Positions 18,409 to 27,062 of a DNA stretch of 57,220 nucleotides are shown here, piece after piece (position 1 is the first letter of the stretch; each line of letters opens with the position of its first letter). Source of the stretch: an uncultured Bacteroidales bacterium (GTDB taxonomy: Bacteria > Bacteroidota > Bacteroidia > Bacteroidales > Paludibacteraceae). The translations under genes and the position numbers were made by a program. The stretch spans positions 1 to 57,220 of the forward strand of contig CAKULK010000015.1 in assembly GCA_934667275.1 (NCBI GenBank). The letters are read 5' to 3'. The notes beneath the pieces are model-generated. The model was given only the letters and a program-made list of their open reading frames with translations. It made no database searches and was not told the origin of the DNA.

Positions 18409-19647
18409 TTAAACCAAATTCAAATTATGATGCATCTTCTCCTTTTTGGTACGCATATAGCGGATATTGTAAGGATTAGGTGCAATCTCTATTGGTATAT
18501 TCTCTACAATTTCTATGCCATAACTCTCGAGTCCGACACGTTTGACCGGATTATTTGTCAGCAAACGGAGCCTTTTGGCACCCATTTGTCGCAAGATTTG
18601 CGCTCCGACACCGTAGTCACGTTCATCGGGTTGGAAGCCGAGGTGGATGTTGGCATCCACAGTGTCATCGCCCTGTTCCTGGAGTTTGTAGGCGCGAATC
18701 TTGTTCATCAGCCCGATGCCGCGCCCTTCCTGGTTCATATAAACAAGGATACCTTTGCCCTCCTTTTCTATCATCTGCATAGCGCGGTGGAGTTGCTCGC
18801 CACATTCACAACGTTTGGAGCCAAAAATATCACCTGTCATGCATGACGAATGGACACGGCAAAGGACAGGTTCGTCGGAATTCCATGTGCCTTTGGTCAG
18901 TACCACATGCTCCAGCCCCGTGTTGAGTTGGCGGAACGGCGTGAGCATAAACTCGCCATACTCAGTAGGAAGGAAGACCGTCTCGCCACGCTCGACAAGA
19001 ACACTTTCGGGCGCATGGTTGTCGGGAGCAGCCTCCGTAAGTCCTGCCAGTTTGAGTCGATAGGAGATGAGGTCTTTGATGGAAACGAGATGCAGCCCAT
19101 ACTCCGCAGCCACCTTTTCCAATTGTGGCAGACGCGCCATTGTACCATCTTCGTTCATGATTTCAATCAACGCTGCCGCCGGTTGCAACCCTGCCAAACG
19201 TGCCAAATCGACAGCCGCCTCCGTGTGTCCCGCACGCTGCAGCACCCCACGCTCACGCGCATAGAGAGGGTTGATATGTCCCGGACGACCAAACGTGGCA
19301 GGAGTTGACTTGGGGTCTGCCAACGCGCGGATGGTGGCTGCACGGTCCGCCGTGCTGACGCCCGTGGTGCACCCCTCCAACTTGTCCACCGTGACGGTGA
19401 ACGGCGTACCCAGCATGGATGTATTGTTTGCCACCTGATGAGTGAGTCCCAACTCGGCACAACGCGCCTCAGTAAGCGGAGCGCACAGCACGCCACGCCC
19501 GTGTTGAAGCATAAAATTCACCTTTTCGGGAGTTATTTTTTCCGCGGCGATGATGAAATCACCTTCGTTTTCACGGTCTTCATCATCCACGACAATGACG
19601 AATTTACCTTCGTGAATGTCTTGAATCGCTTGTTCAATTGTATCCAT
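18409..19647 (-). CDS. ribBA: bifunctional DHBP synthase / GTP cyclohydrolase II
   Basis: This enzyme starts both branches of riboflavin synthesis. The RibB half (about 1-205) has DDEDRENEGDF (21-31), which holds acidic metal-binding residues, and the STPATFGRPGHINPL region (114-128). It makes dihydroxybutanone phosphate from ribulose 5-phosphate. The RibA half (about 206-412) carries RVHSSCMTGDIFG with the zinc cysteines C269, C280 and C282, and opens the GTP ring. Length 412 is normal for the fusion. The start at 19647 (MDTIEQAIQDI) matches the family. That forces a 115-bp out-of-frame overlap with the 3' end of the upstream permease gene. Confidence 0.96.
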   Translation of the reverse strand: MDTIEQAIQDIHEGKFVIVVDDEDRENEGDFIIAAEKITPEKVNFMLQHGRGVLCAPLTEARCAELGLTHQVANNTSMLGTPFTVTVDKLEGCTTGVSTADRAATIRALADPKSTPATFGRPGHINPLYARERGVLQRAGHTEAAVDLARLAGLQPAAALIEIMNEDGTMARLPQLEKVAAEYGLHLVSIKDLISYRLKLAGLTEAAPDNHAPESVLVERGETVFLPTEYGEFMLTPFRQLNTGLEHVVLTKGTWNSDEPVLCRVHSSCMTGDIFGSKRCECGEQLHRAMQMIEKEGKGILVYMNQEGRGIGLMNKIRAYKLQEQGDDTVDANIHLGFQPDERDYGVGAQILRQMGAKRLRLLTNNPVKRVGLESYGIEIVENIPIEIAPNPYNIRYMRTKKEKMHHNLNLV

Positions 19648-21107
19648 ATATGTTTGTATTTATTTTTCAGATGTTCCCAGATTTTGAACCACGCCTCAGG
19701 GTTGAAGAGAGCAGAGTCGGTGGCAGCCTTGTAGGTGAGAAAAATGCCGATGGGCAACAGCACAAACGAACTGAGCCACATACCTGCCCAACACGGCCAG
19801 AGCGCCTCGCGCGCCATCTTGTATCCTGAATTGTCGATTATATAGTAGATGATAAACATCACCACCGAAATCACCACAGGCGCCCCCAATCCCCCCTTGC
19901 GCGTGATAGCCCCCAACGGCGCGCCAATAAAGAAAAAGATGAGACAGGCAAACGCCAGCGTGAACTTACGATGGAGTTCTATCTCATGCTTGCGGATATA
20001 ACGCTGGTAATCGTCCAACATCAGGGCATTATAGTCGATTTGGTCGCGTTGCGCCTTGGCTTTTTCCAATGCCACGGTGAGGGCCCGCAGACGTTCGTCG
20101 GTGGTGAAACGGGCATAGAGCGAATCCACGTCAAACCCGCGACAGACCCGCGACAGACCCGCGACATCCACCTTGCGATTGGCCTGCCTTTCGCGCCCGA
20201 AATAGCGATTTTCAACCATACTCTGACTCTGCTCCGAACTGCGGCTATGCGCCAATACTTGCACAGAATCAATGGAATGGACTAGTTGTGTCACATTTTT
20301 GGAGACATGCTGGTCGCTCAAAATATCTTCACTATAGCGATTGAACTCGGTGTCGAAATCAATAAGCAACTGTTTCTCCGCGAAAGACTCACGACGATAC
20401 GGGACGCTCTGCTCGGAGCGCGTAGCGCGCTGTTGCTTGCGGTCGAGATTCTCAAAAGACTCGCCACTATATAGCCTCAAAAGAAGGTATTTCTTGTCGT
20501 CCGTGAAATAGATTTTGCCAGAATCCGCCACCATCACCGTAGCATTCTGGAAACCATCGGAGTAGTCGTAAATCATTAAGTCATAGAGCATTCCGCTGCG
20601 TGTATCCTTGTGACGGACATAGATATTGTAGCCATCAATACCATCGTAAAACTCACCTTGCGGGATATCCAACTCGGGCGATTTCTGACGCAACGAGAAG
20701 ATGAGCGTCCAGAGTTTGACCTGCGAAACCGGCAGAACAGAATTGGAAAAATAGAACGCACCTACGCAAATGAATGCTATACAAACAGTTAGCGGTCGCA
20801 TGATGCGGAAAAGACTGATGCCTGCCGCCTTCATGGCTGTGAGTTCGAATTTCTCACCCAAGTTCCCAAAGGAAATCAACGACGCCAACAAGATGGCAAG
20901 CGGTAATGCCAACGGTACCACCGAAGCCGCCGCATAAACGAAAAACTCTGCCAATACTTTGATTTCCACGCCCTTACCAACCAAATCATTGACATGCATC
21001 CACACAAACTGCATCAGCAGAATGAAGATACAAATCAAGAATGTCATCAAGAATAATGTAAGGAAATTCCTGATGAGATAAAGGTCTATTTTCTTGATTA
21101 GTCGCAC
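19533..21107 (-). CDS. LptF/LptG-family LPS export permease
   Basis: A 524-residue inner-membrane permease of the YjgP/YjgQ family that should work with LptB to pull LPS out of the membrane. N-terminal helices lie near 12-35, 58-82 and 98-120. A large soluble periplasmic stretch spans about 125-390. C-terminal helices lie near 395-415, 428-446 and 455-475. FGNLGEKFELTAMKAAGIS (near 80-98) is a typical coupling-loop region. The tail is basic and encoded by DNA that overlaps the start of ribBA by 115 bp. An 11-bp repeat array (20135-20167) lies inside the periplasmic region, coding for GLSRVCRGF in shifting codon phases. F and G cannot be told apart here. Confidence 0.9.
   Translation of the reverse strand: MRLIKKIDLYLIRNFLTLFLMTFLICIFILLMQFVWMHVNDLVGKGVEIKVLAEFFVYAAASVVPLALPLAILLASLISFGNLGEKFELTAMKAAGISLFRIMRPLTVCIAFICVGAFYFSNSVLPVSQVKLWTLIFSLRQKSPELDIPQGEFYDGIDGYNIYVRHKDTRSGMLYDLMIYDYSDGFQNATVMVADSGKIYFTDDKKYLLLRLYSGESFENLDRKQQRATRSEQSVPYRRESFAEKQLLIDFDTEFNRYSEDILSDQHVSKNVTQLVHSIDSVQVLAHSRSSEQSQSMVENRYFGRERQANRKVDVAGLSRVCRGFDVDSLYARFTTDERLRALTVALEKAKAQRDQIDYNALMLDDYQRYIRKHEIELHRKFTLAFACLIFFFIGAPLGAITRKGGLGAPVVISVVMFIIYYIIDNSGYKMAREALWPCWAGMWLSSFVLLPIGIFLTYKAATDSALFNPEAWFKIWEHLKNKYKHIWIQLNKRFKTFTKVNSSLSWMMKTVKTKVISSSPRKK
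20135..20167. repeat. 11-bp tandem array inside lptF/G, 3 units (acccgcgacag)
   Basis: acccgcgacag at 20135-20145 and 20146-20156, and acccgcgacat at 20157-20167. Three 11-bp units add 33 bp (11 codons), so the reading frame is kept only when copies change by threes. The same 11-mer occurs once at 27034-27044, 9 bp after the lptB stop codon. Confidence 0.93.
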
Positions 21108-21145
21108 GTGGTAACTCGGAGGTTATCAAACAGATACCATCAATA

Positions 21146-21628
21146 TCAGCCTTTTAGATTGTCGGAAACAAAATTGATTGGCAACAAGTCTGATGCACTA
21201 TGGAAGATGTAGCAACCATCTGTGCCATAGAGGATTACCTCCATTGGTACCCCATACCGGTACTCTGTTTCAAGCATCACTTGCCGGCATGCGCCACACG
21301 GACTTGCCGTTTCGCGGGTGAAATGCCCGTTGGTGAAACACGCAATCGCCAACTTCACGACCGCCGTATCGGGATGATTGGCATTGGCAGCAAAAAGCGT
21401 GGTACGCTCGGCACACAAGCCACTCGGGTAAGCGGCATTCTCCTGATTACACCCCGTAACCACCTGACCATCAGCCAATAAAGCAGCCGCTCCTACACCA
21501 AAATGCGAATACGGGCAATAGGCATCCTGCGTCTTGCGCTTTGCCGCCTCCACCAATTGACGTTGCTGTTCGTTGAGTTCATTCTCTTGACAAACAGACA
21601 CTTGCGTCTGCAACACTATTTCCTTCAT
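21146..21628 (-). CDS. cdd: cytidine deaminase
   Basis: A 160-residue cytidine/deoxycytidine deaminase for pyrimidine salvage. The zinc and catalytic residues are in CAERTTLFAA (C72, E74) and PCGACRQVM (C111, C114), and CPYSHFGVGAAALL is the usual substrate-side motif. I choose the ATG at 21628 over an in-frame upstream ATG at 21712, because the consensus promoter (21670-21701) lies between them and transcripts would not contain the earlier codon. It is first in a minus-strand unit with the permease (38-bp gap), ribBA and a secreted protein. Confidence 0.95.
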   Translation of the reverse strand: MKEIVLQTQVSVCQENELNEQQRQLVEAAKRKTQDAYCPYSHFGVGAAALLADGQVVTGCNQENAAYPSGLCAERTTLFAANANHPDTAVVKLAIACFTNGHFTRETASPCGACRQVMLETEYRYGVPMEVILYGTDGCYIFHSASDLLPINFVSDNLKG

Positions 21629-21669
21629 AGGTTCTTTCGAATTGAGGGCACAAGGCCCGATTTGACCTG

Positions 21670-21701
21670 CAAATATACTACTTTTTTCACACATATACAA
21701 A
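21670..21701 (-). promoter_or_regulatory. cdd operon promoter
   Basis: On the minus strand -33 TTTG (21701-21698), 20-bp spacer, -7 TATATTTG (21677-21670). Full consensus match, divergent from the mlaE promoter 43 bp away. Confidence 0.87.
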
Positions 21702-21744
21702 TCATATGCCATTTTTGCTGAATCAGCAAATTCAGAGCAGAGGG

Positions 21745-21776
21745 TTTGGAAATATCAGAAAAAAGTTGTATCTTTG
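21745..21776 (+). promoter_or_regulatory. mlaE operon promoter
   Basis: -33 TTTG (21745-21748), 20-bp spacer, -7 TATCTTTG (21769-21776), 33 bp before the mlaE start. Full consensus match. Confidence 0.88.
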
Positions 21777-21808
21777 CGGGCTTGAAAGTAATATGAATTG
21801 TGTGAGGT

Positions 21809-22549
21809 ATGAAGATAATTGAGCACATAGGCGAATATTGCCTGCTGATGGGACGGGTGTTCCGTTTGCCCGACCGGCAGCGGATGTTCTGGCGGCAGAC
21901 CAGCCGTGAGATGGAGAAGCAAGGGTTGCAGTCGATACTCATCACGCTGATTGTCAGTGTGTTTATGGGTGCGATTATGACCATGCAGACCAAACTGAAC
22001 ACCGAGAACCCGCTCCTGCCCACCTACACTACGGGGCTTGTGACGCGCGATTGTATATTGTTGGAGTTCTCGAGTACGATTTTGTGCCTGCTGTTGGCAG
22101 GCAAAGTGGGGTCGAACATCGCATCGGAGATAGGCACTATGCGCATCACGGAGCAGATAGATGCCATGGAAATCATGGGTGTTAACTCTGCTAACTACCT
22201 GATATTGCCAAAGATAGTGGCGTTTATGGTGATGATGCCGCTGCTGGTGACGTTGTCAATGTTCACCGGTCTGTGTGGCGGCTACGCTATCAGCGCACTG
22301 ACCGACGTGCTGACGGTGGACGAGTACTTGATAGGTATCCAGTATGCGTTCATACCGTTCTATGTGTGGTATTCGTTCATCAAGACGGTGGTGTTCGCGT
22401 TCATCATCGCGAGCATGTCTTCATACTATGGCTACTACGCCTACGGCGGCGCGCTGGAAGTGGGCAAGGCAAGTACGAAAGCCGTGGTTAACAGCAGTAT
22501 TGTGATACTTTTGATGGATGTGGTTCTCACCAATTTAATGCTGAATTGA
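21809..22549 (+). CDS. mlaE: MlaE-family lipid ABC transporter permease
   Basis: A 246-residue inner-membrane permease of the Mla/MCE system, which moves glycerophospholipids between the two membranes. Family features include an N-terminal amphipathic segment, a helix near 45-65 (ILITLIVSVFMGAIMT) and the conserved region SNIASEIGTMRITEQIDAME (near 109-128). MGVNSANYLILPKIVAF follows, then three more hydrophobic stretches. Length is normal. The ATPase gene follows with a 1-bp gap. An MCE-domain protein (MlaD) normally completes the complex and is not in the window. Confidence 0.94.
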   Translation: MKIIEHIGEYCLLMGRVFRLPDRQRMFWRQTSREMEKQGLQSILITLIVSVFMGAIMTMQTKLNTENPLLPTYTTGLVTRDCILLEFSSTILCLLLAGKVGSNIASEIGTMRITEQIDAMEIMGVNSANYLILPKIVAFMVMMPLLVTLSMFTGLCGGYAISALTDVLTVDEYLIGIQYAFIPFYVWYSFIKTVVFAFIIASMSSYYGYYAYGGALEVGKASTKAVVNSSIVILLMDVVLTNLMLN

Positions 22550-22550
22550 C

Positions 22551-23333
22551 ATGATACAAGTGAAGGATATCGTCAAGAGTTTCGACGGAAACATGGTGCT
22601 GAACCATATCTCCGCGGACTTTCACGACGGCGAAGTGAATATGATTATCGGTCAGTCGGGCTCGGGTAAGACGGTGCTGATGAAGTCGATGATTGGCTTG
22701 CACACAATTGATGAAGGGCAGATAATCTACGACACCACTTACCCCACCCGTGGACAGCGCAACATCGCCGAGATGAAGGAGAAAGAGGTGCGTATGCTGC
22801 ACCGTGAAGTGGGTATGCTGTTCCAGGGATCGGCGTTGTTCGACAGCCTGACCGTGCAGGAGAATGTGATGTTCCCGCTGGAGATGTTCTCGCAGATGTC
22901 CCACGACGAGATGGTGGAGCGCGCGCGTTTCTGCCTGACCCGTGTGAACATGCCCGAGAGGGCTTTCTCCTTGATGCCCAGCGAGATAAGCGGCGGTATG
23001 CAGAAGCGTGTGGCGATAGCGCGTGCCATTGCGCTGAACCCCAAGTACCTGTTCTGCGACGAGCCCAACTCGGGTCTCGACCCCAAGACGAGCCTTATCA
23101 TTGACGCCCTGATACAGGACATCACCCGTGAGTATGGCATCTGCACGGTGGTGAACAGCCACGATATGAACTCCATCATGGAGATAGGTGACAATATCGT
23201 CTTTCTCAAGAACGGTGTCAAGGAGTGGCAGGGTAGCCGGCACGACATCTTCCATGCTGATAACGAAGCACTTAACGACTTCGTATTTGCCAGCAACCTG
23301 TTCAAGAAGGTAAAAGAAGCCAACAAAGACTGA
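22551..23333 (+). CDS. mlaF: MlaF-family lipid ABC transporter ATPase
   Basis: A 260-residue ABC ATPase partnering MlaE. Walker A GQSGSGKT (34-41), signature EISGGMQKRVAIARAIA (near 145), Walker B YLFCDEPNSGLDPKT (near 165) and a switch His in VVNSHDMNS are all intact. The GMQKR signature form is typical of Mla ATPases. It lies 1 bp after mlaE and 1 bp before the next gene, so all three are probably cotranscribed. Confidence 0.95.
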   Translation: MIQVKDIVKSFDGNMVLNHISADFHDGEVNMIIGQSGSGKTVLMKSMIGLHTIDEGQIIYDTTYPTRGQRNIAEMKEKEVRMLHREVGMLFQGSALFDSLTVQENVMFPLEMFSQMSHDEMVERARFCLTRVNMPERAFSLMPSEISGGMQKRVAIARAIALNPKYLFCDEPNSGLDPKTSLIIDALIQDITREYGICTVVNSHDMNSIMEIGDNIVFLKNGVKEWQGSRHDIFHADNEALNDFVFASNLFKKVKEANKD

Positions 23334-23334
23334 T

Positions 23335-23688
23335 ATGAAAAAGATAAGTATCCTATTGGCACTATGTGCCTCACTGACAATATGTTATGCCAAGGTACCA
23401 CCCCACCGCGGAGTACCCGCCTACCCGGGCGTGATAGAGCGCGTGCAACCCGATGGCGACACGCTGCAAACTTATCTGCGTGGCGATGAGCGCATGCACT
23501 GGACTATGACCTTGGACGGTTGGCAGGTGATAGAGGACAGGCACGGACGCCTTTGCTATGCCACCACCAACTGCACGGGCAAAGTAATTTCCTCCCGCAA
23601 ACAGGCACACAACAAAGAGCAGCGTACAGCCCGCGAAACGGCATGGCTGGAGAAGCATGGCGTGAAGAAAGAGGTGATATTGTATTGA
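23335..23688 (+). CDS. small exported protein resembling an M6-protease propeptide
   Basis: A 117-residue protein with a signal peptide (1-19, ending CYA). The mature part resembles the N-terminal propeptide region of the metalloprotease encoded next. QPDGDTLQTYLRGDERMHW here aligns with QADGTTLTVFAHGDEHFHW there, followed by a Trp/Glu-containing strand and a gap-free hydrophobic pattern. There is no catalytic domain; the chain ends in a charged helix (KHGVKKEVILY). It may be a stand-alone chaperone or inhibitor of the protease, or a remnant of a duplicated protease gene. The frame is intact with a normal start 1 bp after mlaF. Confidence 0.75.
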   Translation: MKKISILLALCASLTICYAKVPPHRGVPAYPGVIERVQPDGDTLQTYLRGDERMHWTMTLDGWQVIEDRHGRLCYATTNCTGKVISSRKQAHNKEQRTARETAWLEKHGVKKEVILY

Positions 23689-23738
23689 CAGAGATTTACC
23701 TAAGGAAAAGAGTATAACCCTAAAAAAAAACAAACCCG

Positions 23739-25391
23739 ATGAAGAAGATAGTATCATTAGTAATCTGCTGTGCTACAGCACTTTGTATATATGCAGTTCC
23801 TGCCCGCCGCACGGGGCGCACTGTCACGCAAGCCGACGGCACCACCCTCACCGTATTTGCTCACGGCGATGAGCATTTCCACTGGCTGACCAACAGGCAG
23901 GGCGAGTGGGTAGCCCTCAATGCCCAAGGCAACTACGAGGTCATTCCTGCCCTTACCGACGAGCAGATACAGGCACGCCGTGCCCATTCCCCTCGTCGCC
24001 TGCCGCAGCAGACCACCAAAGCCACGCCCCTCAATATCGCTCCCCGCGGACTTATCATATTGGTCAACTTCCAGGATAAGGCTTTCACCACTACCAAAGC
24101 CGAAATGGACAGCATGATCAACGGGCAGAACTACACGCGCGCATACTCCTACACCTACGGCGGTGAGCGTCTTGACATCACCTCCAAAGGTTCTGCACGC
24201 GAGTATTTCTACGAGGCGTCCAACCGCCAGTACCACCCGCAGTTCGATGTGGTCGGACCCGTTACTGTCAGCCAAAGGATGTCATACTACGGCGCCAACG
24301 ACAGGAATGGCAACGACAAGAACCCCGAGAAAATGATTCAAGAGGCGTGCGAACTGGCCAAGAGTGAATACAATGTGGATTTCACCCTTTATGACAATGA
24401 CAACGACGACTACGTGGACTTCGTCTATGTCTTCTACGCAGGCTACGGCGAGGCGGACGGCGGCGGTGCGAACACGATATGGCCCCATGCCTACAGCCTG
24501 ACAGCAGCCAATACGACATGTATTATCGACGACAAACAGGTGGACAGTTACGCCTGCAGCAACGAGATGAGCAGCATCTCCGAGGTACACGACGGCATAG
24601 GCACCTTCTGCCATGAGTTCAGCCATGTTCTGGGCTTGCCCGACCTCTACATCACATCCGAGGTACGTACTACCCATAAGACCCTTGGCGCATGGGATGT
24701 TATGGACTATGGACCCTACAACAACGACGGCAACACTCCGCCCAACTACTCGGGCTACGAGCGTTTCTTCATGGGCTGGGCTACGCCGCGCGTCCTTGCC
24801 GAAGACGAGGAAGTGGTGCTCCACGACCTTGCCTCCGCCAACGAGATACTTCTCATCTCCGAAACCGACAATCACAACCTCATAGGCAACGACCCGTCGC
24901 CTTCCACGTTCTATATCCTCGAGAACCGCCAGCAGACAGGGCTCGACACATACCTCCCCGGGCATGGGCTGATGCTCACCAAGATAAACTACTCTTACAG
25001 CAAGTGGCTTTACAACACCGTCAACAATACCTCGAGCAGCATGGGCGTGGATCTCATTGAGGCAGATGGCAAAGCCCCCAATCAAAGTAACTATAACCTC
25101 CAGAATGGCTATTGGGGCAAAGCCACAGACCTCTTCCCTGCAGGCGCGACAGCCTACAGCGGACTGGGCAACCATACCATAAGCAATATCCAAGAAACAG
25201 ACGGCATCATCACCTTCACTTTCGGCAGTGCCACCCCGACCACCAACGTCTCCGTCGTTCCCGATGCCGCTATCCTCGCTATCTACAACGTCCTCGGCGC
25301 GCGCATGAACACCACCTCCACCGCCGACCTCCCGCGTGGCACCTACATCCTGCAAACCACCGGCGGCAGCCGTAAAATCGTCATCCCCTGA
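23739..25391 (+). CDS. M6-family secreted zinc metalloprotease with T9SS sorting domain
   Basis: A 550-residue exported protease. Signal peptide 1-20; propeptide region about 20-90; catalytic domain with zinc motif HEFSHVLGLPD (His291, Glu292, His295) and the metzincin-like continuation DLYI. The DYVDFVYVFYAGYGEADGG region (near 225-243) is typical of immune-inhibitor-A-like M6 proteases. The last 45 residues (AILAIYNVLGARMNTTS to RKIVIP) fit a T9SS type A sorting domain. This indicates export to the surface and probable anchoring to LPS. Substrate unknown. Preceded by a propeptide-like gene, 50 bp upstream. The stop overlaps the xth start (TGATG). Confidence 0.93.
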   Translation: MKKIVSLVICCATALCIYAVPARRTGRTVTQADGTTLTVFAHGDEHFHWLTNRQGEWVALNAQGNYEVIPALTDEQIQARRAHSPRRLPQQTTKATPLNIAPRGLIILVNFQDKAFTTTKAEMDSMINGQNYTRAYSYTYGGERLDITSKGSAREYFYEASNRQYHPQFDVVGPVTVSQRMSYYGANDRNGNDKNPEKMIQEACELAKSEYNVDFTLYDNDNDDYVDFVYVFYAGYGEADGGGANTIWPHAYSLTAANTTCIIDDKQVDSYACSNEMSSISEVHDGIGTFCHEFSHVLGLPDLYITSEVRTTHKTLGAWDVMDYGPYNNDGNTPPNYSGYERFFMGWATPRVLAEDEEVVLHDLASANEILLISETDNHNLIGNDPSPSTFYILENRQQTGLDTYLPGHGLMLTKINYSYSKWLYNTVNNTSSSMGVDLIEADGKAPNQSNYNLQNGYWGKATDLFPAGATAYSGLGNHTISNIQETDGIITFTFGSATPTTNVSVVPDAAILAIYNVLGARMNTTSTADLPRGTYILQTTGGSRKIVIP

Positions 25392-26167
25392 TGCCAATGA
25401 AGATTATCTCCTACAACCTCAACGGCATCCGTGCCGCCATTGGCAAAGGGCTCCTCGACTGGCTCCGTCAGGAGAGCCCCGATGTCTTCTGCATACAGGA
25501 GAGCAAGGCGCAGCCCGAGCAGATTGACACCCTTGCCATGCAGGAACTCGGCTACTACAGTTACGTCCACTCCGCCGAGAAGAAGGGCTATTCGGGCGTG
25601 GCAATCTTCAGCAAGACGCAGCCCGACCGCGTCATCGCGGGCATGGGTAACCCCCGCTACGACTGCGAAGGGCGCGTGCTCCGCGCCGATTTCGGCGACA
25701 TCACGGTGGTCTGCGTCTATATCCCCAGCGGCACCACGGGCGGCGTCCGTCAGGAGTTCAAGATGGACTTCCTCGAAGCCTTCCTCAAATGGACGCTCCT
25801 GCTGCGCCAGACGCGCCCCAACATCATCGTCTGCGGCGACTACAATATCTGCCACAAGCCCATCGACATCAACCACCCCGAGCGGCAGGTCGGCGTCAGC
25901 GGCTTCCTTCCCGAAGAGCGCGAATGGATGGACCGATGGCAGGACAGCGGCATGATTGACTCGTTCCGCCTCTTCGACACCCGCCCCGAGCAGTACAGTT
26001 GGTGGAGTTACCGCTTTGGTGCCCGCGAGCGCAACGCCGGCTGGCGTATCGACTACCACTGGGTCAGCGAACCTCTCCGCCCGCGCATCACAGGTGCACG
26101 TATCTTGCAGGACGCCGTCCACTCCGACCATTGCCCCGTGGAATTAACAATTGATAACCAAAATTAG
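25391..26167 (+). CDS. xth: exodeoxyribonuclease III
   Basis: A 258-residue ExoIII/APE-type enzyme that cleaves abasic sites and has 3'-5' exonuclease activity. Family motifs: IISYNLNGIRAA (near 5-16), CIQESKAQPEQ with the metal Glu (near 34), CGDYNICHKPIDI (near 151), and HSDHCPVEL close to the end holding the catalytic Asp/His. The first ATG overlaps the protease stop codon; a second ATG at 25397 is equally plausible. An 11-bp repeat array begins 34 bp after its stop. Confidence 0.95.
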   Translation: MPMKIISYNLNGIRAAIGKGLLDWLRQESPDVFCIQESKAQPEQIDTLAMQELGYYSYVHSAEKKGYSGVAIFSKTQPDRVIAGMGNPRYDCEGRVLRADFGDITVVCVYIPSGTTGGVRQEFKMDFLEAFLKWTLLLRQTRPNIIVCGDYNICHKPIDINHPERQVGVSGFLPEEREWMDRWQDSGMIDSFRLFDTRPEQYSWWSYRFGARERNAGWRIDYHWVSEPLRPRITGARILQDAVHSDHCPVELTIDNQN

Positions 26168-26201
26168 CCCCTATTCACCCCCGTCTTCATCGTGTCAAAC
26201 A

Positions 26202-26245
26202 GCAAGGGATACGCAAGGGATGCGCAAGGGATAGGCAACCCATAC
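26202..26245. repeat. 11-bp tandem array, 3 units plus a degenerate fourth (gcaagggatac)
   Basis: gcaagggatac (26202-26212), gcaagggatgc (26213-26223) and gcaagggatag (26224-26234), then a degenerate fourth unit gcaacccatac (26235-26245). It lies between the xth stop (26167) and the lptB start (26282). Confidence 0.92.
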
Positions 26246-26281
26246 AAATATTAACAAAAGTAAATATCCAACTTTCGGCGA

Positions 26282-27025
26282 ATGGACATTTTACGTACCG
26301 AACATTTAATCAAGAAATACGGCAAACGCACCGTGGTCAACGATGTGAGCATCTACCTTGAGCAGGGCGAGATTGTCGGTCTGCTTGGTCCAAACGGCGC
26401 GGGCAAGACCACAACGTTCTACATGACCACGGGGCTCATCACCGCCAACAACGGCAAGATTTTCCTCAACGACGAGGACATCACCCGCCTCCCCATGTAC
26501 GAGCGCGCCAAACGGGGCATCGGTTACCTGCCGCAGGAGGCGTCCGTCTTCCGCAAGATGACCGTGGAGGACAACATCGCCTCCGTCCTCGAGATGACCA
26601 AGTTCACCAAGGAGTACCAGAAGCAGAAGTTGGAGCAACTCATCACCGAGTTCAACCTCGGGCACGTACGCAAGAACCTCGGTGACCGCCTTTCGGGCGG
26701 GGAACGCCGACGCACCGAGATAGCCCGCTGCCTGGCTATCGAACCGAAATTCGTGATGCTGGACGAACCCTTCGCGGGCGTTGACCCCATCGCGGTGCAG
26801 GAAATCCAGGACGTGGTGTGGCGCTTGAAGGACAAGAACATCGGTATTCTCATCACCGACCACAACGTGGACGAGACGCTTATGATTACCGACCGCGCCT
26901 ACCTGCTTTTCGAAGGCAAAATCCTCTTTCACGGTACGCCCGAGGAACTCGCAGCCAACCCGATTGTCCGCAAAAACTACCTCGGACGCGACTTCGAACT
27001 CAAGAAAAAGACCCGTGTAGATTGA
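26282..27025 (+). CDS. lptB: LPS export ABC transporter ATPase LptB
   Basis: A 247-residue ABC ATPase that powers LPS extraction with the LptF/G permeases. Walker A GPNGAGKTTT (36-45), the Q-loop region YLPQEASVFRKM (near 82), signature LSGGERRRTEIARCLA (near 138), Walker B FVMLDEPFAGVDPIAVQ (near 157) and a switch His in ITDHNVDETLMI (near 195). The GERRR signature and EASVFRKMTVEDN are characteristic of LptB rather than generic ABC proteins. No consensus promoter is visible in the 114-bp gap before it. Its permease partner is probably the LptF/G gene at 19533-21107. Confidence 0.95.
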   Translation: MDILRTEHLIKKYGKRTVVNDVSIYLEQGEIVGLLGPNGAGKTTTFYMTTGLITANNGKIFLNDEDITRLPMYERAKRGIGYLPQEASVFRKMTVEDNIASVLEMTKFTKEYQKQKLEQLITEFNLGHVRKNLGDRLSGGERRRTEIARCLAIEPKFVMLDEPFAGVDPIAVQEIQDVVWRLKDKNIGILITDHNVDETLMITDRAYLLFEGKILFHGTPEELAANPIVRKNYLGRDFELKKKTRVD

Positions 27026-27033
27026 CCGACGAC

Positions 27034-27044
27034 CCGCGACAGCC
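27034..27044. repeat. single unit of the lptF/G 11-mer (acccgcgacag)
   Basis: An exact copy of the unit found in triplicate inside the LptF/G gene (20135-20167), placed 9 bp after the lptB stop. Only one copy here. Chance is possible but the 11-mer is GC-rich and specific. Confidence 0.7.
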
Positions 27045-27062
27045 CCCCTAAACAAACAGCAT

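Noticed and set aside
21629..21712. Longer cytidine deaminase start at 21712.
   Set aside because: The consensus promoter at 21670-21701 lies downstream of that codon, so the mRNA would not contain it.
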